This document shows, in pieces, positions 1-5,382 of a stretch of 6,699 bases of DNA. The position numbers and the translations under genes were made by a program. The notes beneath the pieces were generated by a model, which saw only the letters and a program-made list of their open reading frames with translations, was not told the origin of the DNA and did no database searches. Source of the DNA: Bacteroidales bacterium (GTDB lineage Bacteria > Bacteroidota > Bacteroidia > Bacteroidales > UBA7960); the NCBI GenBank assembly GCA_007125275.1, contig SLDN01000153.1:1-6699 (forward strand), written 5' to 3'. The stretch's first letter is position 1. Each line of letters opens with the position of its first letter.

Positions 1-165
1 ATCACACGGATTTATGCCAATTTTGATGGTGACGCCTTTTTCCCGGACATCGATGAGGAGCAATGGGAGCTGGAAGACATGGAAGAGTTCGATGCCGATG
101 AAAAAAACAAATATCCTTACGCCTTCCTGAAATACAAGAAAAAGAAGTCGGCATTGTGCAAATAA
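1..165 (+). CDS. folA: Dihydrofolate reductase, C-terminal end (5' partial)
   Basis: The first base is in frame and 54 codons can be read before a TAA stop. The peptide begins ITRIYANFDGDAFFPDID and continues with a W-E-L segment, then F-D-A-D-E-K-N and Y-P-Y-A-F-L. This is the C-terminal beta-strand region of bacterial DHFR, whose usual pattern is a D-x-F-F-P-x-I strand, a conserved W, then D-E-K-N-x-Y-x-Y-x-F. DHFR reduces dihydrofolate to tetrahydrofolate with NADPH in the cytoplasm, supplying one-carbon carriers for thymidylate and purine synthesis. The catalytic and NADPH-binding N-terminal two thirds lie outside the window. The protein ends in a short lysine-rich tail (K-Y-K-K-K-K-S-A-L-C-K), a few residues longer than many DHFRs. 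It converges with the minus-strand gene that follows. The family call is secure; only its completeness is unknown. Confidence 0.9.
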   Translation: MTRIYANFDGDAFFPDIDEEQWELEDMEEFDADEKNKYPYAFLKYKKKKSALCK

Positions 166-188
166 ATGATTAAGCCTGACTTATTTTA

Positions 189-1478
189 CTACTTCTCATT
201 ATGCGTTTTGAGTGGCTGTTGTCTGGCTGCCGGGAATAACACGTTATTCAGAATCAGTCGATAGCCCGGCGAGTTGGGATACAGGTCCAGATCCGTTGGT
301 GGGTCGCCTACATGGTGACGATAATCTTCAGGATCGTGCCCACCAAGGAAGGTAAAAGTGCCTTGCCCTAATGTGCCGTGCAGATACCGCGTTTCATCTT
401 TCGACCGGTTTTCGCCCATGATGGTCACCGTGGGTTTGACAACCTGCCTTTTGAAAGCCGTGGTCTGCCCCATAAATCCTTTGATAACGCTTTCATGATT
501 TTGTGTCAGCATGGAAGGAATGGGATCCCACTTGGCTGAGAACTCAAAAAGCGTAAAGAAATCCGTGGCCTGGTTTCGGCCTGTTTTGGGTACGTCAATG
601 TTTGATTTCTCATAAATCCGTGGGTCGGGCACTATGGTAAAGTTCTCAAAAGCAAAGGTGCGGCTGAAGTCCAGCTTTTCCTGGGCACGCGGGTCAACAG
701 GCGTACCGTTGTAAACGGCATCGAGAATGTCAACACCTTCTGCAGCCAGGGCGATGTCGATGCTTTCGGGTGCTGAGCACATCGCAAACATATAGCCGCC
801 ACCCAACACGAAATCCCGTATCGATTTGGCCACGGCAAGCTTCAAATCCGAGACTTGCGCATAACCCAGGCGACGTGCTGTTTCCTCAGCCAGCCTAACA
901 TCTTCCTTATACCAATCGGTGTTGCGAAAAGCAAACCAGAACTTCCCAAACTGTCCGGTGAAGTCTTCGTGGTGCAAATGCAGCCAGTCGTACACCGGCA
1001 AAATACCTGATAAAACTTCATCATCATAAATCGCATCATAAGGTATCTCGGCATATTCCAGGGCGAGCGTAACCGCGTCATCCCATGGAAGGCTATTTGG
1101 TGGGGTATAAACAGCGATTCGCGGCACCTTGTGCAGGCGGATCTCCTCCATGTTCACCTCCGGGTCAGCTATTTCCCTCAATATGCCAGCTGCCTGCACA
1201 TCCGCAATGACCTGGTAGCTCACACCACGAACCAGCAATTCCTGCTCAAACTCATCATAATGCTCAAACATAAAGCTGCCACCGCGATAGTTCAGCAGCC
1301 AACTCACCTCCATGTCGTATGTAAGCACATGATAGGCAATGCCATACGCTTTCAGATGATTCCGCTGGGTATTGTCCATCGGGATAAGTATCTGCGCAGA
1401 AAAAGCAGATAGCTGCATCAATATGAGGGCCGCAAAGAAAAAATGGCGAAAAAATAAGTTCTTAGGTTTGATGTTCAT
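189..1478 (-). CDS. Secreted protein with glutamine-amidotransferase-like nucleophile motif (family often labelled 'asparagine synthetase B')
   Basis: The 429-residue protein starts at an ATG preceded by AAAGAGAT, a weak ribosome-binding site. Residues 1-28 form a signal peptide: a basic n-region with K4, K6 and R11, then a hydrophobic core, ending near S-A-F-S-A. The mature protein should be periplasmic or exported. From memory, Bacteroidota relatives with I-L-I-P-M-D and H-L-K-A-Y-G-I-A-Y near the mature N-terminus are deposited as 'asparagine synthetase B'. This protein has neither the N-terminal catalytic Cys nor the S-G-G-x-D-S PP-loop of AsnB, so the name is unlikely to describe its activity. 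What is visible is a Rossmann-like strand (P-R-I-A-V-Y-T-P, about 119-126), a Y-D-W-L-H-L-H-H-E-D-F block (163-173), an elbow-like G-G-G-Y-M-F-A-M-C-S-A (226-236, Cys234), and a G-G-H-D-P-E-D-Y block (379-386). These resemble class I glutamine amidotransferase or ThuA-like folds. The substrate is unknown. It lies 91 bp downstream of dnaB with its own promoter motif. Confidence 0.85.
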   Translation of the reverse strand: MNIKPKNLFFRHFFFAALILMQLSAFSAQILIPMDNTQRNHLKAYGIAYHVLTYDMEVSWLLNYRGGSFMFEHYDEFEQELLVRGVSYQVIADVQAAGILREIADPEVNMEEIRLHKVPRIAVYTPPNSLPWDDAVTLALEYAEIPYDAIYDDEVLSGILPVYDWLHLHHEDFTGQFGKFWFAFRNTDWYKEDVRLAEETARRLGYAQVSDLKLAVAKSIRDFVLGGGYMFAMCSAPESIDIALAAEGVDILDAVYNGTPVDPRAQEKLDFSRTFAFENFTIVPDPRIYEKSNIDVPKTGRNQATDFFTLFEFSAKWDPIPSMLTQNHESVIKGFMGQTTAFKRQVVKPTVTIMGENRSKDETRYLHGTLGQGTFTFLGGHDPEDYRHHVGDPPTDLDLYPNSPGYRLILNNVLFPAARQQPLKTHNEK

Positions 1479-1504
1479 ATCTCTTTCAAAATTGTTTGAC
1501 AGGT

Positions 1505-1512
1505 CAAAATTA
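1505..1512 (-). promoter_or_regulatory. Candidate Bacteroidota -7 promoter element for the secreted protein gene
   Basis: The minus strand reads TAATTTTG here, a full match to the Bacteroidota -7 consensus TAnnTTTG. The ATG lies 26 bases downstream, giving a leader of roughly 20 bases. I found no convincing TTG at the expected -33 spacing, so the assignment rests on one element in AT-rich DNA. Confidence 0.4.
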
Positions 1513-1522
1513 CTTTAATTGC

Positions 1523-1571
1523 AAAAAGCGTTCCTTTTTTACTATAAACAAAAAAAACAGCCAGGATGTTT
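1523..1571 (-). terminator. Weak candidate terminator region after dnaB
   Basis: Two weak hairpins follow the dnaB stop on the minus strand. The first pairs AAACA with TGTTT (1571-1567 with 1559-1555, 7-base loop), overlaps the stop codon and runs into a T8 tract. The second pairs AAAAAG with CTTTTT (1539-1534 with 1528-1523, 5-base loop). Both stems are short and AT-rich. The T tract is the best argument for termination; strength is doubtful. Confidence 0.25.
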
Positions 1572-3102
1572 AAAACGGGACGTCATCATCGTCCATATCG
1601 TTCATTTTGGAGGGGAGCGTAAAGGTGTTGGGCTGGTCATCGAAATCGCCGGAGGGCCTGAGATCGCCACCTGTCATATACGAGGCTGATTCATAATCCG
1701 TAAATTTAGCGAAATTCTGAATAAAGCGTAAGTTGATTGTACCTGTAGCCCCATTTCTGTGCTTGGCGATGATAAGCTGTGCGAGTCCTTCTGTAGAGTT
1801 CCCTTGTTCATCTTCGGTGATCTGGTAATATTCAGGGCGGTATATGAATAGGACCATGTCGGCATCTTGTTCGATAGCGCCTGATTCACGAAGGTCGGAG
1901 AGTATTGGTCTTTTGGATCCACCTCTTGTTTCGACTGCACGGCTGAGCTGTGAGATGGCAATTACAGGTATGCTAAGTTCTTTGGCGAGGCTTTTCATCG
2001 ACCGGGATATGTTGCTGATCTCCTGTTCTCTGTTGCCACGGTGATTATCGCTGCCGGAGCTCATAAGCTGCAGGTAGTCAACGATTACCATTTCGATGTT
2101 GTGTTGTGCTTTCAGTCGGCGGCATTTGGCTCTGAGCTCAAATATTGAGAGGGCCGGTGTGTCGTCGATATAGAGTGGTGCTTCAGTAATGGCGCTGAGC
2201 CTGGCATTGAGCTGTTCCCATTCAAAGTCTTCGAGTTGTCCGCGCTTGAGCTTGTCGGCGGCGAGTTCTGTTTCGCTGGCGATGAGGCGTGTAACAAGCT
2301 GTACGCCTGCCATCTCAAGTGAAAAGATGGCGATTGGCTTTTTAAAATCCACGGCCATGTTTCGGGCCATTGTTAACACGAACGCCGTTTTACCCATACC
2401 TGGTCTGGCAGCCAATACGACGAGGTCGGATTTTTGCCAGCCGGCGGTAATCCTGTCAAGATCAGTAAAGCCACTTGGGATACCACTAATGTGACCCTCC
2501 CGATTCTTTGCGCCTTCTATCTGCTCTATGGCGTCCCTGATCAGGGAGTGCATATCGCTATAGCTGCGGCGCAGGTTGGTTTCACTAACGGCAAAAAGTC
2601 CTTGCTCCGCTTTATCCAAAATGTCAAACACATCTTTGGTATCTTCGTAGGACTCTTTAATTATATCGGAGCTGATGCGGATCAGTTCTCGCTGCAGGTA
2701 TTTCTGCAGCACTATGCGGGCATGGTATTCTACATTGGCAGAGCTGGCCACACGATTGGTGAGCATCGAAATGGTGTAAGCCCCCCCCACGAGGTCAAGC
2801 TCGCCTCTCTTTTTCAATGCTTCGGTTACTGTCAATATGTCAACCGGCTGACCACCCCCAAACAATTGGTGTATGGCAGAAAATATTTTCTGGTGTGATT
2901 CTTTATAAAAGACCTCCGGCTTCAGGATATCAATCACGTTGGTCAGCGCATTCTGTTCAAGCATCATGGCACCCAAAACGGCTTCTTCCAGGTCTATGGC
3001 CTGCGGTGGCACCCTGCCATGATCACTATAATCCAATGAATAAAAGACTTTTCTGTCTTTTTTTGTGGCGATGTCACGCACTTTTTGCTCCCTTTGTTCC
3101 AT
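1570..3102 (-). CDS. dnaB: Replicative DNA helicase DnaB
   Basis: This is the hexameric 5'-3' helicase that unwinds DNA at the replication fork and recruits primase. The 510 residues cover the whole family. The N-terminal helical domain (about 31-132) opens with V-P-P-Q-A-I-D-L-E-E-A-V-L-G. A linker follows (about 175-200), then the RecA-like ATPase. Walker A is A-A-R-P-G-M-G-K-T (231-239, K238/T239); the S-L-E-M motif is at 261-264 with catalytic-type E263. Walker B is M-V-I-V-D-Y-L-Q-L-M (338-347, D342); S-Q-L-S-R-A-V-E is at 384-391. K447-H-R449-N-G matches the Lys/Arg-finger pair of bacterial DnaB. No intein interrupts it. The last 40 residues are low-complexity and end in an acidic tip, M-D-D-D-D-V-P-F, resembling the SSB C-terminus. 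The ATG at 3102 is the longest start, but a GTG at codon 8 (3081) follows AAGGGAG at Shine-Dalgarno spacing and is a real alternative. A G8 run encodes V105-A108. Confidence 0.97.
   Translation of the reverse strand: MEQREQKVRDIATKKDRKVFYSLDYSDHGRVPPQAIDLEEAVLGAMMLEQNALTNVIDILKPEVFYKESHQKIFSAIHQLFGGGQPVDILTVTEALKKRGELDLVGGAYTISMLTNRVASSANVEYHARIVLQKYLQRELIRISSDIIKESYEDTKDVFDILDKAEQGLFAVSETNLRRSYSDMHSLIRDAIEQIEGAKNREGHISGIPSGFTDLDRITAGWQKSDLVVLAARPGMGKTAFVLTMARNMAVDFKKPIAIFSLEMAGVQLVTRLIASETELAADKLKRGQLEDFEWEQLNARLSAITEAPLYIDDTPALSIFELRAKCRRLKAQHNIEMVIVDYLQLMSSGSDNHRGNREQEISNISRSMKSLAKELSIPVIAISQLSRAVETRGGSKRPILSDLRESGAIEQDADMVLFIYRPEYYQITEDEQGNSTEGLAQLIIAKHRNGATGTINLRFIQNFAKFTDYESASYMTGGDLRPSGDFDDQPNTFTLPSKMNDMDDDDVPF
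3088..3094 (-). promoter_or_regulatory. Shine-Dalgarno-like site before an alternative GTG start of dnaB
   Basis: The minus strand carries AAGGGAG, then CAAAAA, then GTG (3081-3079, codon 8 of the longest reading). The purine run is a strong anti-16S match at normal spacing. It lies inside codons 3-5 of the longest reading, so it matters only if translation starts at the GTG. It could also be chance, because these codons encode Q-R-E. Confidence 0.35.
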
Positions 3103-3106
3103 AACT

Positions 3107-3137
3107 CAAAAGTACACATTCCTGTGTGTGCCTACAA
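3107..3137 (-). promoter_or_regulatory. Candidate Bacteroidota promoter of dnaB (-33 TTG, -7 TACTTTTG)
   Basis: On the minus strand TTG (3137-3135) is followed after 20 bases by TACTTTTG (3114-3107). This fits the Bacteroidota pattern of a TTG/TTTG -33 box and TAnnTTTG -7 box. Only four bases separate the -7 box from the annotated ATG, so the transcript would begin at or just inside the first codon. Of the three promoter candidates in the window this is the only one with both boxes. Confidence 0.6.
3114..3127. promoter_or_regulatory. Small inverted repeat within the dnaB promoter (possible operator)
   Basis: ACACA and TGTGT flank a 4-base centre (TTCC). The site sits between the -33 and -7 boxes of the dnaB promoter and shares one base with the -7 box. 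A protein bound there would block RNA polymerase. Arms of five bases are short enough to be chance. Confidence 0.2.
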
Positions 3138-3217
3138 CACTTTCTGAAAAAATAATTATTAACAATGGGCTTAAACACCTGTCAGCCAGAGAGAACAAAG
3201 CTCACTGGGAACAATTG

Positions 3218-3260
3218 CTGCAGATCAGCACGGGGAATTCACCTTCTGAAAGGTCTGCAG
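3218..3260. repeat. Inverted repeat just after the PorE-like gene stop
   Basis: CTGCAGA (3218-3224) and TCTGCAG (3254-3260) are perfect 7-base reverse complements. Within the 29-base spacer a second perfect pair, ACCTT/AAGGT (3241-3245 and 3250-3254), can form with a CTGA loop, overlapping the outer right arm by one base. The element begins two bases past the stop codon of the PorE-like gene. It could form a 3' hairpin, but no T tract follows on the minus strand, so it is not a classical intrinsic terminator. Confidence 0.3.
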
Positions 3261-3262
3261 AA

Positions 3263-5203
3263 TTATTTGGTGATTTTGAATTCCGTACGCCGGTTGTTGG
3301 CCCGTCCTTCTTCGGTTTCGTTGGTATCGACAGGGATGGTATCTGCGTAGCCTCTGTATCGTAAGCGATCGGCCGAAACCCCTTTGTTGATGAGATAGTC
3401 ATGAACGCTGCGGGCGCGGTTTTCTGATAACTCCATGTTATAATCAAAACTGCGGGTGCTGTCAGTATGGCCGCTGATCTCAATATATATTTCAGGGTTC
3501 TGCATTAATAAATCAAAAAGATTATCAAGTTCAGAAAAAGAAGATTCCTGCAGATCGTAGCTGTCGGTTTCGAAAAAGATATTGCGCAGCACAACGCTAT
3601 ATCCTTCGCTTATTGGTTTTAGAGGAATGTTTCTAAGATAGGGTTCGGGTGATGTTTTAGGGTCAGCATAACTGAAATGCTCTGAAAAAAAAAGATACCC
3701 TGTATGTGAAACATTGAGAGCGAGATCTCTGCCTGTGGGTATGGCCACCAGGAAGGAACCGTCGTTGGGATCAGCCTCAGATGCGGTAATAAGCTCACCA
3801 CTTTGCACATCTTTTAATTCAAAACCGGCGCCAATTGGTTCCCTGGTGTCAAGGTCAAACACAAGTCCTTTCATATAAGTGACTGTTGCGGGCCGCGCCT
3901 CAGGATGCAGCTCAAATACATACAGGTCACTGTCGCCATAACCCCCTTCGATATCGGAGGCAAACCACGCCCACTGGCCTGAGGCACCAACGATCAGTGC
4001 AAACTCATCGCCATGTGTGTTGATGGAGTAACCAATGTTTACGGGCTCACCCCAGTTGCCTTGTGCATCACGGCGACTGTAAAAGATATCCAGCCCACCC
4101 ATTCCGGGGTGGCCATCAGACGCAAAATACAAGGTTTGGTTGTCGGCATGTATGAATGGTGAAAGCTCGTTGCCTTTTGTGTTAATCACGGGGCCAAGGT
4201 TTACTGGGGTATTCCAATTGCCTGATGCATTGCGGGTAGCCATCCATATATCTGTGGGGCCAATGCTTCCGGTGCGGCTGCTGGCAAAAAAAATGCGCTG
4301 TCCGTCTGCCGATATTGATGGCTGGGATTCCCAGGCTGCAGAGTTAAGGGGGCGACCGACGTTAACCGGTGTCGACCACCTGCTGCCATCTCTCCGTGAA
4401 TAATATATGTCGCAACTGCCCAGGCCATCAGCCCTGTTACACGCTGTAAAATAAAGATGCCGGCCATCGGCGGTGATGGTCTGGGCTCCTTCATTGCCCC
4501 TTGTATTCAGCGGAGGGCCAAGGTTTTCAGCCTCCTGCCATTCCCCATTGCGATAGCGACTTACATAAAAATCTTCGTAATAATATATGTACCCTGCACT
4601 TGCGTCCTCATACAGTGGTTTCTTGCGTGTAAATATCAGGGTTTGCTCATCGGCTGTAAGCGCAGGACTGTATTCGGCATACCGGCTGTTGATGGCCGGT
4701 CCGGGGTTCACCGGTGCGAAATCAACGGGATTCTCCATGGCATTAAGGGCATAGTCACAAGTCAACAACATTTGTTTGCTTTTTTCGATCATGCTGCCCC
4801 TGAGCAAGTTCATTTCGATGACTGAGAGGAAGTTTTGTCGTGCTTCACGGTATTGTCCGGTACGCAAAAATGCAGTGCCGAGATAATAATGTGCAGCCGG
4901 AAAGAAGAGAGAATCAATTCTTATTGCTGCCTGCCAGTGTGGAATACTTTGTTGAAGGTTGCCATCCTGATAATGTATCTCCGCAAGCAGAAGCCTGGCT
5001 TCAATAAATTGATCATCACGCGTCAGCGCCTGCTTTAGCTCATTAATGGCCAGTTTATGATCGCGTAAATGATATGCCGCTTCAGCCCGCTCATAAGCAC
5101 GTCGGGCACGACGGCTCTCACTCGAAAGATCATCGTTGGTTTGTGCCGGCAAACCATCAATCGCTAAACAGAAAAAAAAAGTCAAAAAAAGAATTCCGGC
5201 CAT
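3263..5203 (-). CDS. PorE-like OmpA-family protein: TPR, PD40 propeller, regulatory-like domain, OmpA_C
   Basis: The 646-residue protein has a signal peptide at 1-20 (ending G-L-P-A before Q21). TPR-like helices span about 33-150. A five-blade PD40/WD40-like propeller spans about 170-435, with repeats of the type S-A-D-G-Q-R-I-F-F-A-S and G-G-L-D-I-F-Y-S-R. A carboxypeptidase-regulatory-like beta domain is at about 442-505, and an OmpA peptidoglycan-binding domain at about 535-646. The OmpA domain keeps G-H-T-D581 and L-S-x-x-R596-A-R, the Asp/Arg pair, 15 residues apart, that grips diaminopimelate in OmpA homologues. This domain order and size match PorE of Porphyromonas gingivalis, which ties the type IX secretion machinery to peptidoglycan. 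Paralogues with similar domains are common, so PorE orthology is inferred. No lipobox is evident (C12 is preceded by F-F-F), whereas I recall PorE as a lipoprotein. The reading frame extends to an ATG at 5362, but the ATG at 5203 gives a signal peptide and lies downstream of the promoter motif. Confidence 0.88.
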   Translation of the reverse strand: MAGILFLTFFFCLAIDGLPAQTNDDLSSESRRARRAYERAEAAYHLRDHKLAINELKQALTRDDQFIEARLLLAEIHYQDGNLQQSIPHWQAAIRIDSLFFPAAHYYLGTAFLRTGQYREARQNFLSVIEMNLLRGSMIEKSKQMLLTCDYALNAMENPVDFAPVNPGPAINSRYAEYSPALTADEQTLIFTRKKPLYEDASAGYIYYYEDFYVSRYRNGEWQEAENLGPPLNTRGNEGAQTITADGRHLYFTACNRADGLGSCDIYYSRRDGSRWSTPVNVGRPLNSAAWESQPSISADGQRIFFASSRTGSIGPTDIWMATRNASGNWNTPVNLGPVINTKGNELSPFIHADNQTLYFASDGHPGMGGLDIFYSRRDAQGNWGEPVNIGYSINTHGDEFALIVGASGQWAWFASDIEGGYGDSDLYVFELHPEARPATVTYMKGLVFDLDTREPIGAGFELKDVQSGELITASEADPNDGSFLVAIPTGRDLALNVSHTGYLFFSEHFSYADPKTSPEPYLRNIPLKPISEGYSVVLRNIFFETDSYDLQESSFSELDNLFDLLMQNPEIYIEISGHTDSTRSFDYNMELSENRARSVHDYLINKGVSADRLRYRGYADTIPVDTNETEEGRANNRRTEFKITK

Positions 5204-5228
5204 TGTTCGCTTTTGTAAATAAAAGATA

Positions 5229-5242
5229 CTATGAATACATAG
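5229..5242. repeat. Short inverted repeat in the PorE-like gene leader
   Basis: CTATG and CATAG are separated by AATA, about 25 bases before the ATG at 5203. In the leader RNA this could form a 5-bp AT-rich hairpin. It is weak and may have no role. Confidence 0.15.
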
Positions 5243-5305
5243 ATATATTTGCACAAGGATAATTAAAGGTCTCTTTTTATTAAACAGATACCATGTATAA
5301 ATAAC

Positions 5306-5313
5306 CAAAAGTA
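5306..5313 (-). promoter_or_regulatory. Candidate Bacteroidota -7 promoter element for the PorE-like gene
   Basis: The minus strand reads TACTTTTG, identical to the dnaB -7 box. It overlaps a perfect 10-bp palindrome, AAGTATACTT (5309-5318). A start just downstream would give a leader of about 95 bases before the ATG at 5203 and would exclude the in-frame ATG at 5362 from the message. No TTG occurs at the normal -33 spacing. The surrounding argS to PorE-like gap (5204-5382) is AT-rich and holds no gene I can support. Confidence 0.4.
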
Positions 5314-5344
5314 TACTTAGAACGCAATGCGCGAGTATTATATT

Positions 5345-5375
5345 ACTGGTTATATGACACAAGCAGATGACCAGT
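5345..5375 (-). terminator. Weak inverted repeat after argS
   Basis: ACTGGT (5345-5350) and ACCAGT (5370-5375) form a 6-bp stem with a 19-base loop, starting seven bases past the argS stop. No T tract follows, so termination at this point is only a possibility. Confidence 0.2.
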
Positions 5376-5382
5376 TCAGGAC

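Noticed and set aside
189..1478. Annotation as a true asparagine synthetase
   Set aside because: There is no N-terminal catalytic Cys and no S-G-G-x-D-S ATP-binding loop. The protein also has a signal peptide, which does not fit a cytoplasmic ATP-dependent synthetase.
2434..2898. A 154-codon open frame on the plus strand
   Set aside because: It is fully antisense to dnaB, shows no family resemblance, and has no promoter or ribosome-binding site in front.
1570..3102. Possible intein in dnaB, a common insertion site
   Set aside because: Walker A, Walker B and the Arg-finger region are continuous and the length of 510 residues is normal for DnaB.
3065..3364. A 99-codon plus-strand frame spanning the dnaB to PorE-like gap
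   Set aside because: Both ends overlap the coding sequence of well-supported minus-strand genes. The central part covers the dnaB promoter and an inverted repeat, and the peptide matches nothing I know.
5309..5318. Perfect 10-bp palindrome AAGTATACTT as a regulator-binding site
   Set aside because: It overlaps the TACTTTTG box in AT-rich DNA, where short palindromes are frequent. I kept it only as a note under the promoter.
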